Counted from the first letter of the stretch, positions 9,076-18,053 are shown. The stretch: DNA of 64,000 bases from Candidatus Rokuibacteriota bacterium (GCA_016866775.1 VGLJ01000015.1:1-64000), one strand, 5' to 3'. Translations and numbers: made by a program. The notes: generated from the letters alone by a model not told the origin.

Positions 9076-10259
9076 CGCGCGCCCGCCGGCAGGCCCAGGC
9101 CGCGCGTCGCCACGGTGGTACGAAGGACCTCCGCGGTGCCGCCGGCGATCGTGTGCCCGAGGCTCGTCAGGTACGCATGCGAGATCTCGCCATCCAGCTT
9201 CGCTTCCGGCGACCCGGCGCGCAGCGGCGCCCACATGCCCAGCAGATCCATGCCGAGGCGCGCGAGCTTCTGGCCGGTCTCGTCGGCCATGACCTTGGCG
9301 ACGGCGGTCTCGTAGGTGATCGGCGCGCCGTCGCGGAACTGGCACGCCGCGCGATAGAAGAGCCAGCGCAACGCCGCGAGCTCGGTCGCCATCGCCGCCA
9401 GCCGCCGACGCAGCCCCGCGTCACGCGCGAGCGGCACGCCGTCGACGCGCGTCGTGTTCGCGTACTCGACGAGGCGATGCAGCACGCGCTCGAGGGCCGG
9501 CGCCTTGTAGAAGCGGCCCCAGAACCGGTCGGAGTCGAGCCCGTTGAGCAGCGCGACGAACCCTTCGCCTTCCGGACCGAACCGCAAGCCTTCGGGAACG
9601 CGCACCTCGTCGAGAAATACTTCGTAGTGGTAGACCTCGCCGGTGAGGCTCGTGATCGGGCGGATGTCCATGCCACGCGTGCCGTTCGGCACGACGAACA
9701 TGCTGAAGCCGCGGCTGCGCCGCGCCTCGCGGCTCGTGCGCGTGAAGATCAGGCCGTGCGTCGCGATGCCGGCGTGACTGGACCAGATCTTGTGTCCGCG
9801 GATGACGTAGTCGTCGCCGTCCCGCCGCGCTTCGGTCTTCAGCGCGAGGAGATCGGAGCCCGCGTCGGGCTCGCTGTAGCCCTGCCAGAAGCTCGCTTCG
9901 CCGCGCGCGATCGCGGGGAGCACTTCGGTACGAAGCCGCTCGCTGCCGTACTCGATGATCGCGTCGGCGGTCTGCCAGATGCCGGGCAGCGGTCCGAACG
10001 GCGCGCCGGCGCGCGCCAGCTCCTCGAGGAGGACCAGCTTGAAGAACATCGGCCGCTCGTCGCCGCCGAACGCGCGCGGCCAGCACATGCGGATCCAGCC
10101 GCGCTCCGCGAGTGCCCGGATGAACGCCTTGGAGTTGGCGCCGGAGCCGTAGCCGGCGTCCATGCCGTCGATCGCGAACGTCGAGGGCGGACGGTCGCGG
10201 AGGAACCGGCGGACCTCCGCCGCGAAGGCCTGCTCGTCGGCGGTGAACGTGAAGTCCAT
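9072..10259 (-). CDS. Acyl-CoA dehydrogenase, large subunit-type
   Basis: This is a full-length acyl-CoA dehydrogenase of 395 residues, which introduces an alpha-beta double bond in an acyl-CoA with FAD as cofactor and electrons passing to ETF. Family signatures include WQGYSEPDAGSDLLALKTEA, GHKIWSSHAG and the C-terminal HTIAGGTAEVLRTTVATRGL, where FAD is contacted. It starts at ATG 10259 (MDFTFTADEQAF) and overlaps the next acyl-CoA dehydrogenase by ATGA. The upstream amidohydrolase stop is five bases away, so the amidohydrolase, both dehydrogenases and the SDR form one probable operon. The substrate is unknown. Confidence 0.87.
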   Translation of the reverse strand: MDFTFTADEQAFAAEVRRFLRDRPPSTFAIDGMDAGYGSGANSKAFIRALAERGWIRMCWPRAFGGDERPMFFKLVLLEELARAGAPFGPLPGIWQTADAIIEYGSERLRTEVLPAIARGEASFWQGYSEPDAGSDLLALKTEARRDGDDYVIRGHKIWSSHAGIATHGLIFTRTSREARRSRGFSMFVVPNGTRGMDIRPITSLTGEVYHYEVFLDEVRVPEGLRFGPEGEGFVALLNGLDSDRFWGRFYKAPALERVLHRLVEYANTTRVDGVPLARDAGLRRRLAAMATELAALRWLFYRAACQFRDGAPITYETAVAKVMADETGQKLARLGMDLLGMWAPLRAGSPEAKLDGEISHAYLTSLGHTIAGGTAEVLRTTVATRGLGLPAGAR

Positions 10260-10264
10260 CGCCG

Positions 10265-11482
10265 TTACCGGCGGATCGCCACCTTCCCGTCCTTGACGAC
10301 CATCTTGATGCGCGCCGGGTCCTGCAGGATGCGGATGTCGGCGAGCGGGTCACCGTCGACGACGATGAGGTCCGCCCGCTTGCCCTTCACCAGCGTGCCG
10401 AGCTCCTGCTCGACGCCGAGACACTCCGCGGCGATCCCGGTCGCCGCCTGCAGCGCCTGCATCGGCGTGAGGCCGGCTTCGACGAGGCAGCGCAGCTCCC
10501 CCGCATTCGGCGGATGACCGTGGCCGCCGGCGTCGGTGCCGGCGACGACCTTCACGCCCTTCGCCATCGCGCGGCGGATGCTCTCGAGGTGATGCTCGCG
10601 GAGCGCGCGCGAGCGCTCCTTCACGTGAGGCGCTTTCGACTCGCTGTGGTACTCGTACACGAGCAGCGTCGGCACGAAGAAGATCCCCTTCTCCGCCATC
10701 ATCGGAATGAAGTCGGGATCCTCGTCGAGATAGCAGCCGTGCTCGATCGAGTCCACGCCGCACTCGAGCGCGATGCGCAGCCCGGCGCCGCCGAGCGCGT
10801 GGCACATCACCTTGCGGCCGAGCGCGTGCGCCTCGTCGCACAGGGCCTGCATCTCGTCACGGTCGAACGCCTGGTCTCTCGGGCCGTGGCCCGCGCGCGA
10901 GCTGGCGCCGCCGGTCGTCGCGCACTTGATCACGTCGGCGCCCGAACGGACCATCGTGCGGACGACGCGCCGGACTTCGTCGACACCGTTCGCCACGCCG
11001 ACGGGCAGCGCGGGGTCGTGCGGGATGATGCACTCGTGGCCCGACGGGCTCACGCGGTCGCCGATGCCGCCGATGGGCGAGATGATCGACACCGCGGTGT
11101 AGAGCCGCGGCCCCTTGATCAGACCTTCCTCGACCGCGGCGCGGAACCCGGCGTCGAGTCCGCCCGCGTCGCGCACGGCCGTGTAGCCCATCGCGAGCGT
11201 CCGCTCGATCGCCTGCGCGGTGCGCAGCGTGCGCGTGCTCGAGCGCTCGGCGAGTCCCCAGCGCGAGGCCAGCTCGTAGCCGTGCAGCGCCATGTGGTCG
11301 TGACAGTCGATGAGGCCGGGGAGCACCGTCATGCCGGACGCGTCGATGACGTCGTCGCGTCCGCCGGAGACGGCGCCGGGCGTGATCGCTTCGATGCGGC
11401 CGTCGTGGAGGGACATCGTGACGTCGCGCACGGGCGCGGCGCCGGTGCCGTCGATGAGCGTGCCTGCGCGAACGATGGTCAT
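10265..11482 (-). CDS. Metal-dependent amidohydrolase (imidazolonepropionase-like)
   Basis: The 405-residue amidohydrolase-superfamily enzyme shows all the metal-site elements. These are HDHMALHGY after strand 1, the carbamylated-Lys region DVIKCATTGGASS, CHALGGAG and SIEHGCYLDED for the two His ligands, and VVAGTDAGGHG for the catalytic Asp. Members hydrolyse cyclic amides, dipeptides or organophosphate-like substrates, so the specific reaction cannot be called. AAGGAG lies upstream of ATG 11482. It is first in an operon with the paired acyl-CoA dehydrogenases and an SDR. Confidence 0.87.
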   Translation of the reverse strand: MTIVRAGTLIDGTGAAPVRDVTMSLHDGRIEAITPGAVSGGRDDVIDASGMTVLPGLIDCHDHMALHGYELASRWGLAERSSTRTLRTAQAIERTLAMGYTAVRDAGGLDAGFRAAVEEGLIKGPRLYTAVSIISPIGGIGDRVSPSGHECIIPHDPALPVGVANGVDEVRRVVRTMVRSGADVIKCATTGGASSRAGHGPRDQAFDRDEMQALCDEAHALGRKVMCHALGGAGLRIALECGVDSIEHGCYLDEDPDFIPMMAEKGIFFVPTLLVYEYHSESKAPHVKERSRALREHHLESIRRAMAKGVKVVAGTDAGGHGHPPNAGELRCLVEAGLTPMQALQAATGIAAECLGVEQELGTLVKGKRADLIVVDGDPLADIRILQDPARIKMVVKDGKVAIRR

Positions 11483-11525
11483 GAGCAGCTCCTTATATGC
11501 CTTTGGGCGCGAGTATAGCCCGGCG

Positions 11526-12539
11526 TCAGTAGCCTTTCGCGCGGTCGACCGTGTTCAGGAGCGGCTCGCCGGCGAGGAAGCGCCGGAGGTTCTCCGCGAA
11601 GAGGTCCGTGCACTTGTCGTCGTAGGTCGGGATGAAGCCGGAGACGTGCGGCGACACGAGGACGTTGTCGAGCGTGTAGAACGGATGGCCGTCGGGCGGC
11701 GGCTCCTGCGCGAAGACGTCGAGCGCCGCGCCGGCGATCCTCCGCTCGCGCAGCGCGTGCGTCAGCGCGGCCTCGTCGACGCTGCCGCCGCGGCCGACGT
11801 TGATGAAGTACGCGCTCGGCTTCATCGCCGCGAGCGCCGGGGCGCCGATCATCCGCTCCGTCTCCCGCGTCAGCGGCGCGGCCAGCACGACGACGTCCGA
11901 GCGCGCGAGCATATCGGTGAGCGTGTCCGGCGCGTACCACCCGTCGGGCAGGCGGCCGTCCGGGTCGCCGGTGCCGGGCAATGCGTAGCCCGTATCCACG
12001 CGCTGCGAGGGATCGCGCTTGCACGCGAGGATCGTCATCGCGAACGCGCTCTTCGCCATGCGCGCGAGCTCGCGACCGATGCTGCCGTACCCGATGATGC
12101 CGAGTGTCGTGCCGCGCACCTCGCTCGGCACGAACAGCGGCCACCGCCGCTCGTCGGGCGGCCAGCCGCCCTTGGCCTGCCACTCCACCATGCGCGGCAC
12201 GCGGTGCGCGAGCGCGAGCAGCGCGGTGAGCGCGTACTCCGCCACGGTGGCGGCGTGCACGCCGCTCGTGGTCGTGAGTGCGATGCGCGTCTCGGCGAAG
12301 AGCGGATGGGCGGCGATCGTGTTGACGCCGGCCATGTGGAGCTGCACCCACCGGAGCTTCGGCGCGCGGGCGGTGTCGGCCGGCAGCGCATTGCCGTAGA
12401 GCACCGTCGTGTCCGCGTAGTCCGCCGCGCTCGGGTCGGCACGGGTCACGCGGACGCGCGGCGAGACGGCGCGCATCCGATCGAGCAGCGCGTCGCCGAA
12501 CGGCATCGTGACGAGAACGTCGAGGATCGGAGCGGCCAC
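11526..12539 (-). CDS. D-2-hydroxyacid dehydrogenase
   Basis: The 337-residue NAD(P)-dependent enzyme interconverts 2-oxoacids and D-2-hydroxyacids. The Rossmann motif is LGIIGYGSIGRELARMAKSA. The catalytic Arg lies in INVGRGGSVDEAAL, the Glu in FAQEPPP and the His in SPHVSGF, so the triad is intact. The length is normal for the family (310-340). It is divergent from the PIG-L gene, with 40 bases between starts that must hold both promoters, and is separated by 43 bases from the amidohydrolase start downstream. The physiological substrate is unknown. Confidence 0.87.
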   Translation of the reverse strand: MAAPILDVLVTMPFGDALLDRMRAVSPRVRVTRADPSAADYADTTVLYGNALPADTARAPKLRWVQLHMAGVNTIAAHPLFAETRIALTTTSGVHAATVAEYALTALLALAHRVPRMVEWQAKGGWPPDERRWPLFVPSEVRGTTLGIIGYGSIGRELARMAKSAFAMTILACKRDPSQRVDTGYALPGTGDPDGRLPDGWYAPDTLTDMLARSDVVVLAAPLTRETERMIGAPALAAMKPSAYFINVGRGGSVDEAALTHALRERRIAGAALDVFAQEPPPDGHPFYTLDNVLVSPHVSGFIPTYDDKCTDLFAENLRRFLAGEPLLNTVDRAKGY

Positions 12540-12579
12540 GGCCGCTTATCCTAGCGCGGAGTGCTGCTAGAATCGCCGA

Positions 12580-13317
12580 GTGACTACTCCCACACTCGAC
12601 ATCATCACGAAGGTCCCCGAGCGCGCGATGGTCGTGTTCGCGCACCCCGACGACGCGGAGATCGGGTCCGGCGGCGTCATCGCGCGCTGGATCGCGGCGG
12701 GATGCGAAGTGACGTACGTCCTCTGCACGAACGGCAGCGCAGGCACCGCCGACCGGGCGCTGACCCCCGCGCAGCTCGCGGAGAAGCGCGCCGCGGAGCA
12801 GCGCGCGGCGGTGGACTTCATGGGCGTCAAGCATCTCGTGATGCTCGGGTATCCCGACGGCGGCCTCGAGCCGACGCGCGAGTTCCTCGCCGACGTCGTC
12901 CGCGCCATCCGCGCCTATCGCCCGCACACGGTGTTCACGCACGACCCGTATCGCATCAAGGGCTTCCAGCACCGCGACCATCGCGCGGTCGGCCTCACGA
13001 CGACCGACGCGGTGTATCCGTTCGCGCGCGATCACCTGCACTTCCCCGACCAGATCACGGGCGAAGGGCTCGAGCCGCACAAGGTGCGCGAGCTCTGGTA
13101 CTGGGGCATGGACGAGCCCGACGTGATCGTGGACGTCACGGACGGCGTCGACCAGCAGATCGCCGCGCTCATCCGGCACGAGAGCCAGGTGCCGGGCTTC
13201 AACGTGCCGAAGGGTGAGACCATCGGCAACCGCGTGAAGGCGCGCGCGCGGGAGCTCGCGAACGGGTACGCCTTCGAGTACGGTGCCGCGTTCCGCCGCC
13301 TCACCGCCCGGGGCTAG
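12580..13317 (+). CDS. PIG-L/LmbE-family deacetylase
   Basis: The 245-residue zinc-dependent N-acetylglucosaminyl deacetylase-like protein carries the family motif AHPDDAEIGSGG, with the His and Asp metal ligands, and a second His site HRDHRAVG. Family members deacetylate GlcNAc conjugates, including thiol-cofactor precursors and antibiotic intermediates. The chosen GTG at 12580 gives a protein of usual length. The MetE-like gene begins two bases after the stop, so the two are co-transcribed. The substrate cannot be told from the sequence. Confidence 0.87.
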   Translation: MTTPTLDIITKVPERAMVVFAHPDDAEIGSGGVIARWIAAGCEVTYVLCTNGSAGTADRALTPAQLAEKRAAEQRAAVDFMGVKHLVMLGYPDGGLEPTREFLADVVRAIRAYRPHTVFTHDPYRIKGFQHRDHRAVGLTTTDAVYPFARDHLHFPDQITGEGLEPHKVRELWYWGMDEPDVIVDVTDGVDQQIAALIRHESQVPGFNVPKGETIGNRVKARARELANGYAFEYGAAFRRLTARG

Positions 13318-13318
13318 C

Positions 13319-14464
13319 ATGCCGGCGCGCGCGGACGTCGTCGGCAGCCTGCTCCGCCCCGACTATCTGCGCGAGGCGCGCAGGGCAGCGCGCGAGGGCC
13401 GCCTCAGCGCGAGCGAGCTGCACGTCGTCGAGGATCGCGCGGTCCGCGAGGCCATCGCGCTGCAGGAGAACGCCGGTCTCGACGTGATCACCGACGGCGA
13501 GCTGCGACGCAGCTCGTGGGTCGTCACGATTCCGCTCCGCATGGAAGCGATTCCGCACGCGCCGCTCGCCGGGTTCGAGTTCCTGCCCGCTGACCTCGGC
13601 TGGTGGTCGTTGTGGAAGGAGCCCGACGGGCGCCCCGCGCGGGTGTGGCACGAGGCGCGCCGGCCGTTCGTGACGAAGCCGCTGACGGTCGTCCGCGACA
13701 TCGTGGGCGCCGAATACGCCTTCCTCAAGGCGCACGGGCGCGCCCGCACGAAGTTCACGATCCCCGCGCCGAGCTGGCATCGCATCTTCTGGCATCCGGA
13801 GTATTCGCGCGCCGCGTATCCGGCGCCCGAGGACTTCCTACGCGCCGTCGCCGCGTACCTGCGGACGCACGTGGTGGAGAAGGTCGTCGCGCTCGGCGGC
13901 GACTACGTGCAGATGGACGCGCCGAACTACGCGCAGTGGCACGTCGACCCTGACAATCGTGCCGCCTTCGAGTCGTGGGGCCACGACATGGCGGCGGAGC
14001 TGATCGCGGACGCCGAGATCGACGACCTGGTGTTCGCGGGGATCTCGGGCATCACCAAGGCGATCCACGTCTGCCGCGGCAACGCGCCCGGCGGCCGGTG
14101 GCTGGCGAACGGCGGTTACGAGAGGATTGCTGCCGACGTCTTCCCTCGCCTCACGAACTACTCGCGCCTCCTCCTCGAGTTCGACACGCCGCGCGCCGGC
14201 GGCTTCGCGCCGCTGAAGCACGTCCGCGACGGCACGGAAGTGGTGCTCGGCCTGCTGACGACGAAGCAGGGCGCGCTGGAAGACGCCGAGTCGGTCGAGC
14301 GACGTGTTCACGAAGCCGCGAAGACCGTCGACCTCGCGCGCCTGGCGATCAGCCCTCAATGCGGCTTCGCGTCGGGCGAGGCCGGCAACCCGCTGACGCC
14401 GAGAGAACAGGACGCCAAGCTCCGCCGCGTGGCCGAGGTCGCCCACCGCGTCTGGGGCGGTTAG
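13319..14464 (+). CDS. MetE C-terminal-like (cobalamin-independent methyltransferase family) protein
   Basis: The roughly 381-residue protein corresponds to the catalytic half of cobalamin-independent methionine synthase. The zinc ligands of MetE are conserved in place: His and Cys in AIHVCRGN, Glu in LLLEFDTPRAG and Cys in ISPQCGFASG. The N-terminal half of MetE is absent, so this is one of the stand-alone MetE-like methyltransferases whose substrate is often unknown. ATG 13319 lies directly after the upstream TAG. The gene runs tail to tail into the small minus-strand ORF set, and the two stop codons overlap at 14461-14464. Confidence 0.85.
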   Translation: MPARADVVGSLLRPDYLREARRAAREGRLSASELHVVEDRAVREAIALQENAGLDVITDGELRRSSWVVTIPLRMEAIPHAPLAGFEFLPADLGWWSLWKEPDGRPARVWHEARRPFVTKPLTVVRDIVGAEYAFLKAHGRARTKFTIPAPSWHRIFWHPEYSRAAYPAPEDFLRAVAAYLRTHVVEKVVALGGDYVQMDAPNYAQWHVDPDNRAAFESWGHDMAAELIADAEIDDLVFAGISGITKAIHVCRGNAPGGRWLANGGYERIAADVFPRLTNYSRLLLEFDTPRAGGFAPLKHVRDGTEVVLGLLTTKQGALEDAESVERRVHEAAKTVDLARLAISPQCGFASGEAGNPLTPREQDAKLRRVAEVAHRVWGG

Positions 14465-14619
14465 GACGCATCGCCGTCCAGCCAGCGCTGGAATCGGCGC
14501 CGATAGGCGGCCAGCATCTCGACTTGCCCGGTCATCTTCCAGTACAGAAGCCCGGACAGTAGCTCGAGCCCGAGCGCGACGTGGATCTCGTCCGGGCGAT
14601 ATGTCGTCGATCGCGTCAC
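14461..14619 (-). CDS. Small protein of unknown function (52 aa), third of three coupled genes
   Basis: This frame begins at GTG 14619, in a GTGA overlap with the upstream 74-residue gene, and ends at TAA 14463-14461, overlapping the MetE-like stop on the other strand. The peptide contains YRPDEIHVALGLELLSGLL and a basic tail YRRRFQRWLDGD, which reads as an amphipathic helix. No family is recognised. Support for coding is the overlapping stop-start pairing with two other short frames and their shared position. It was found by reading the strand, since it is shorter than most ORF cut-offs. Confidence 0.5.
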   Translation of the reverse strand: MTRSTTYRPDEIHVALGLELLSGLLYWKMTGQVEMLAAYRRRFQRWLDGDAS

Positions 14620-14840
14620 TTCGCTTCGCAGAGGAAGCTGTCGAGTCCCTTCGTGTGAACATGGACGTGGAGAACGGCCGCACTCAACTCGCCCAGGATC
14701 TCGTCGCGTTCCCGCACGGAACGCGGTCGCGCCTCAAGGCGCCGGATGAGACCGACCACGTTTTCGCATTCTTCACGTAACTCACGCAACAATGTCGCTG
14801 TTGTCGTTGAGCGCGGCTCTTTGGATTTTACGGTCTTCAT
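14616..14840 (-). CDS. Small protein of unknown function (74 aa), second of three coupled genes
   Basis: The 74-residue frame starts at ATG 14840, overlapping the upstream stop by four bases, and ends in a GTGA overlap with the 52-residue frame. The sequence is mostly helical and charged (TLLRELREECENVVGLIRRL), with a Leu-heptad-like spacing that suggests a coiled coil or a small dimeric protein. The DNA here is less GC-rich than its neighbours, which suggests later acquisition. No family is recognised. Confidence 0.55.
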   Translation of the reverse strand: MKTVKSKEPRSTTTATLLRELREECENVVGLIRRLEARPRSVRERDEILGELSAAVLHVHVHTKGLDSFLCEAK

Positions 14841-15028
14841 CGCCTACCCCTCTGTCGTTTCCGCGCGCGTTCGATCCCTGATTCGAACGCTCTGATTTCG
14901 CGCTGCCAGTATGAAATCAGTCGCTCGTCCGGAGGATCCTTCCCCCGTTCCGCCAAGATCTTCATAACGTGTTCACGTAGCCGCTCACGCAAGCTCTCTT
15001 CCTGGCGTCGATAGCGCCGCTTGCCCAC
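14837..15028 (-). CDS. Small basic protein of unknown function (63 aa), first of three coupled genes
   Basis: The frame begins at GTG 15028 and ends in an ATGA overlap with the next small gene. The peptide is very rich in Arg, Lys and Glu (RRYRRQEESLRERLREHV, SGIERARKRQRGRR), so it is probably helical and could bind nucleic acid; this is inference from composition. Its upstream neighbour on the same strand, a large amidohydrolase, ends 29 bases away. No family is recognised. Confidence 0.5.
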   Translation of the reverse strand: MGKRRYRRQEESLRERLREHVMKILAERGKDPPDERLISYWQREIRAFESGIERARKRQRGRR

Positions 15029-15056
15029 GCGATCGAAAGCCTACGATCCGTCGCCG

Positions 15057-16208
15057 TTACGCGAGGCCGTAAAGCCGCGCGCAGTTGTCCCACAGAATCT
15101 TGCGCTTCGACGCGTCCGCAACGCCGGCCAGCCCGACGAACTCATGGATCGCCGTCGGGAACAGCCCGTCGGAGTGCGGATAGTCGGTGGAGACGACGAT
15201 GCGATCGTCGCCGATGGCCTCGATGACCTGGCGCAGCGGCTTCTCGTCCGCGTCGGTCGCCACCCAGCACTGACGCGCGAAGTACTCGCTCGGCATCATC
15301 GAGATCTTCACCTCGGATCCGGGCCCGAACTTCTCCCACGCCTCGTCGAGGCGCCACAGCCACCACGGCAGCCAGCCGGCCGTGCCTTCGAGGAACGCGC
15401 AGCGCAGGTGCCCATGCCGCTCGAGCACGCCGCCCGCGGCCATGCTGCCGAACGCCATCATCAGCTCGACGGGATTGCGGCCCGCCACGCCGATCACGCG
15501 GCCGTTCGGCGTGTCGAGGTAGCGCCGCGCGAGGTCGTCACGCAGCGACGACTGCCCGGTGGGATGGAAGCCGACGGGCACGCCGAGGTCCTCGATGGCG
15601 TCCCACAGCGGCTCGAGCGCGGGGTCGTGGATGTGCCGCCCGTTGATCGGGTTCGGGTTGCCGATCACCGCGATCGCGCCGAGCTCGCGCACCGCGCGGC
15701 GCGCTTCCGCGATCGCCCCGGGGATGTCGTGGAACGCGACCTGCGCCGCGAACCTGAGCCGCGACGGCGCGAAGCGGCAGTAGTCGTGCGTCCAGGTGTT
15801 GTGCGCGCGCGCGAGCGCGGAGGCGACCTGCGGATCGAGCTCGTCGTGCATCAGGACCTGGCGCCCGCGCGTGCCGTAGAGCACCGCGACGTCGATGCCT
15901 TCGATGTCCATCGCCTGCACGTGCGACTCGGCGTCGTAGCCGCGCGCGTGCGCGACCTTGTAGTGCGCGTGGCGCTCGAACGCCCGCTCCTGCAGCGAGC
16001 GGCCGACGACCGCGGTGTGCGGGCGCTTCGACATCTCGCCGATCTCGACGCTGCCGATCTTGATCACCGGCTGGTTCGGCGCGTTCACCGTGCCGCGCAG
16101 GAACTGCGGCGCGAACTTCTTGAAGGGCTCGTCGAGATATTTCAGCCAGAGATCGTCGGGCTCCATGGTGTGGAGGTCGCTGTCGAGCACGCGGAATCCC
16201 TGTTTCAT
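15057..16208 (-). CDS. Amidohydrolase 2 family protein (TIM-barrel metal-dependent hydrolase/decarboxylase)
   Basis: The 383-residue protein has the N-terminal DSDLHTMEP segment, whose Asp and His replace the usual HxH of amidohydrolase 2 (PF04909) enzymes, followed by IGNPNPINGRHIHDP, PVGFHPTGQSSLRDD and the C-terminal IVVSTDYPHSDGLFP with the conserved Asp. This family includes decarboxylases such as ACMSD and many uncharacterised hydrolases of aromatic catabolism. It follows the VOC gene by seven bases. The reaction is unassigned. Confidence 0.82.
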   Translation of the reverse strand: MKQGFRVLDSDLHTMEPDDLWLKYLDEPFKKFAPQFLRGTVNAPNQPVIKIGSVEIGEMSKRPHTAVVGRSLQERAFERHAHYKVAHARGYDAESHVQAMDIEGIDVAVLYGTRGRQVLMHDELDPQVASALARAHNTWTHDYCRFAPSRLRFAAQVAFHDIPGAIAEARRAVRELGAIAVIGNPNPINGRHIHDPALEPLWDAIEDLGVPVGFHPTGQSSLRDDLARRYLDTPNGRVIGVAGRNPVELMMAFGSMAAGGVLERHGHLRCAFLEGTAGWLPWWLWRLDEAWEKFGPGSEVKISMMPSEYFARQCWVATDADEKPLRQVIEAIGDDRIVVSTDYPHSDGLFPTAIHEFVGLAGVADASKRKILWDNCARLYGLA

Positions 16209-16215
16209 CGGATCC

Positions 16216-16923
16216 TCACTGGTCGCGGGTGATGTGGAGCGGGACGCCGTGCGTCGTCGGCGCGGCGGCGACCGCGGCGCGGACGGCGTCCACGTCGGTC
16301 GCGATCATGTCGAGGGCGGCCATGCCTTCGAGGCCGCCGGCCTCCGCCACCGGCACGATCGAGAGCGCGCCGGGTCCGACGCGGAGCAGCGCGCGTCCGG
16401 CATCGCCGGAGCCGAGCTCGGGAAAGGCGAAGACGCGCTGGAACACGGCCGCGGTGTCGCGTGGATCCTTCGCGCCGATCACGAGCCGGGCCAGGCGCAG
16501 GGGCGAGTCATGACGGCTCGCGGCGCCGAACGGCGTCGCAAGCTCCACGAGCACGCCGGCGCACGCGCGCGGGTGCAGGAAGCCGATGCGCCCGGCGAGC
16601 CCGTCGCGCGGCGTCGCGTCGATCAGCTCGGCGCCCTTGTCCTTCGCGGCCGTGAGCTCGCGCGCGACGTCCGGCGTCTCGAAGCACACGTGGTGAAGCC
16701 CTTCGCCGTGGCGCGCGATGAATCGCGCCATCCCGCTCGCTCCGCCGATCGGCTCCAGCAGCTCGATCTCGCTGTCGCCCGCCGCGAGGAGCGCCGCGCG
16801 CACGCCCTGGTCCGCGATCTCCGCCTCCTTGACCAGCGGCAGACCGAGCACGTCGCGATAGAAGCGGCAGGCGTCCGCGAGACGTTCCACGGCGATGCCC
16901 ACGTGATGGAGGCCGGTGATCAT
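16216..16923 (-). CDS. VOC-family protein (methylmalonyl-CoA epimerase-like plus second glyoxalase half)
   Basis: The 235-residue protein begins MITGLHHVGIAVERLADAC, the start of a methylmalonyl-CoA epimerase-like vicinal oxygen chelate domain. Metal ligands appear in LHHVGIAV, EGLHHVCFE and VLVELATP. A second, less conserved VOC half follows from about residue 140. ATG 16923 overlaps the aldo/keto reductase stop as ATGA. In this operon, with an aldo/keto reductase before it and an amidohydrolase after it, a lactone, CoA-ester or lyase role is possible, but the substrate is not evident. Confidence 0.8.
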   Translation of the reverse strand: MITGLHHVGIAVERLADACRFYRDVLGLPLVKEAEIADQGVRAALLAAGDSEIELLEPIGGASGMARFIARHGEGLHHVCFETPDVARELTAAKDKGAELIDATPRDGLAGRIGFLHPRACAGVLVELATPFGAASRHDSPLRLARLVIGAKDPRDTAAVFQRVFAFPELGSGDAGRALLRVGPGALSIVPVAEAGGLEGMAALDMIATDVDAVRAAVAAAPTTHGVPLHITRDQ

Positions 16924-18032
16924 GCCGGGGTGAAGAGCCGCGCGAAGTCCCCGGCGGACAGCGGGCTCACGCCGGCGACCTCCGCGTTTTCCTCGACGTG
17001 CGCCGCGAGCCTCATGCCGACGAGCGCCGTGCCGATGCCCGGCGTCGAGCGCACGAACTGGATCGCGCGCTGGCCGTCGGTCTCGAGACCGGGCAGGAAC
17101 TGCGCGACGACCGGCGGCAGGTTGCGCGTGAGCTGCCCCTGATAGACCGACGCCGACGCCATCACGTACACGCCGAGCCGTCGCGCCGCCTCGACGAGCG
17201 GCACGACCTCGCCGCCCACGCGCTGGTTCGCGCGGGTGAAGGCCTCGGTCATCGCGAGGTTGTACGGCGCCTGGATGACCTTGAAGTGGTGCTCGGCGCC
17301 GCCGGCTTCGCGCGCGACGCCGACCACGGCCTCGAGCGAGAGATGCCCCGGCGTGCCGGCATCCACGCGGTAGCCGTTCCACGTCGCCGTGCCGTACCGC
17401 GCGATGCGCCCGTCGCGCACCGCCTGCTCGAGTGCCTCGAACGCGCCGCGCAGGCGCGGAAAGAACGTGTCGGCGCCCAGCTCTTCGAGCTGCATCTCGG
17501 GGTTGTGGAGGTAGTACACGTCGAGCGCGGCCAGCCCGAGGTTCTTGCGCGAGCGGTCGATCTGGTCGGCGAGATAGCGCGGGCTCATGCAGTGCGCGCC
17601 GCCGACGACCTCGTCGGGCGTGACGATGCCCGGCTTCAGATACGTCTCGGTGAAGAACGTGCCCGCGTCGCGCGGCACCGCGCCGTCGAACGGGATGAAG
17701 CCGCCCTTCGTCGCGACGACGATCTCGTCGCGGGCCACGAGCCCGCGCCCGATCGCCTCCTCGAGCGCGGCGCCGATCGCGCGCTCGCTGCGCTGGAAGC
17801 GGTAGTTGATCGCGGTGTCGATGACGTTGATCCCGCGCTCGAGCGCGCGCGTGACCGCTTTCTGGTACTGCACGTCCGTCGCGGCGTCTTCCTTGCCGAG
17901 ATAGGTCCCGATGCCCATCGACGACGTGCGCGGCCCGCCGTCGAGGCGCCGGAAGTGATCCGCCGGCAAGCGCCCGCCGATGCGCGAGGCGTAGCGCTCG
18001 GTGCCGGCGAACGTCGCCACGCCGGAAATCAT
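16920..18032 (-). CDS. Aldo/keto reductase
   Basis: The 370-residue NADPH-dependent aldo/keto reductase has the catalytic tetrad Asp (GINVIDTAINYR), Tyr (same motif), Lys (VVATKGGFI) and His (YYLHNPEMQ). The C-terminal FVRSTPGIGTALVGM is the cofactor pocket. It is slightly longer than the canonical 320 residues because of a roughly 30-residue N-terminal extension. It starts at ATG 18032 and leads the operon with the VOC and amidohydrolase genes. The substrate is unknown. Confidence 0.87.
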   Translation of the reverse strand: MISGVATFAGTERYASRIGGRLPADHFRRLDGGPRTSSMGIGTYLGKEDAATDVQYQKAVTRALERGINVIDTAINYRFQRSERAIGAALEEAIGRGLVARDEIVVATKGGFIPFDGAVPRDAGTFFTETYLKPGIVTPDEVVGGAHCMSPRYLADQIDRSRKNLGLAALDVYYLHNPEMQLEELGADTFFPRLRGAFEALEQAVRDGRIARYGTATWNGYRVDAGTPGHLSLEAVVGVAREAGGAEHHFKVIQAPYNLAMTEAFTRANQRVGGEVVPLVEAARRLGVYVMASASVYQGQLTRNLPPVVAQFLPGLETDGQRAIQFVRSTPGIGTALVGMRLAAHVEENAEVAGVSPLSAGDFARLFTPA

Positions 18033-18053
18033 GCCGTCATTATGCGGTACGGC

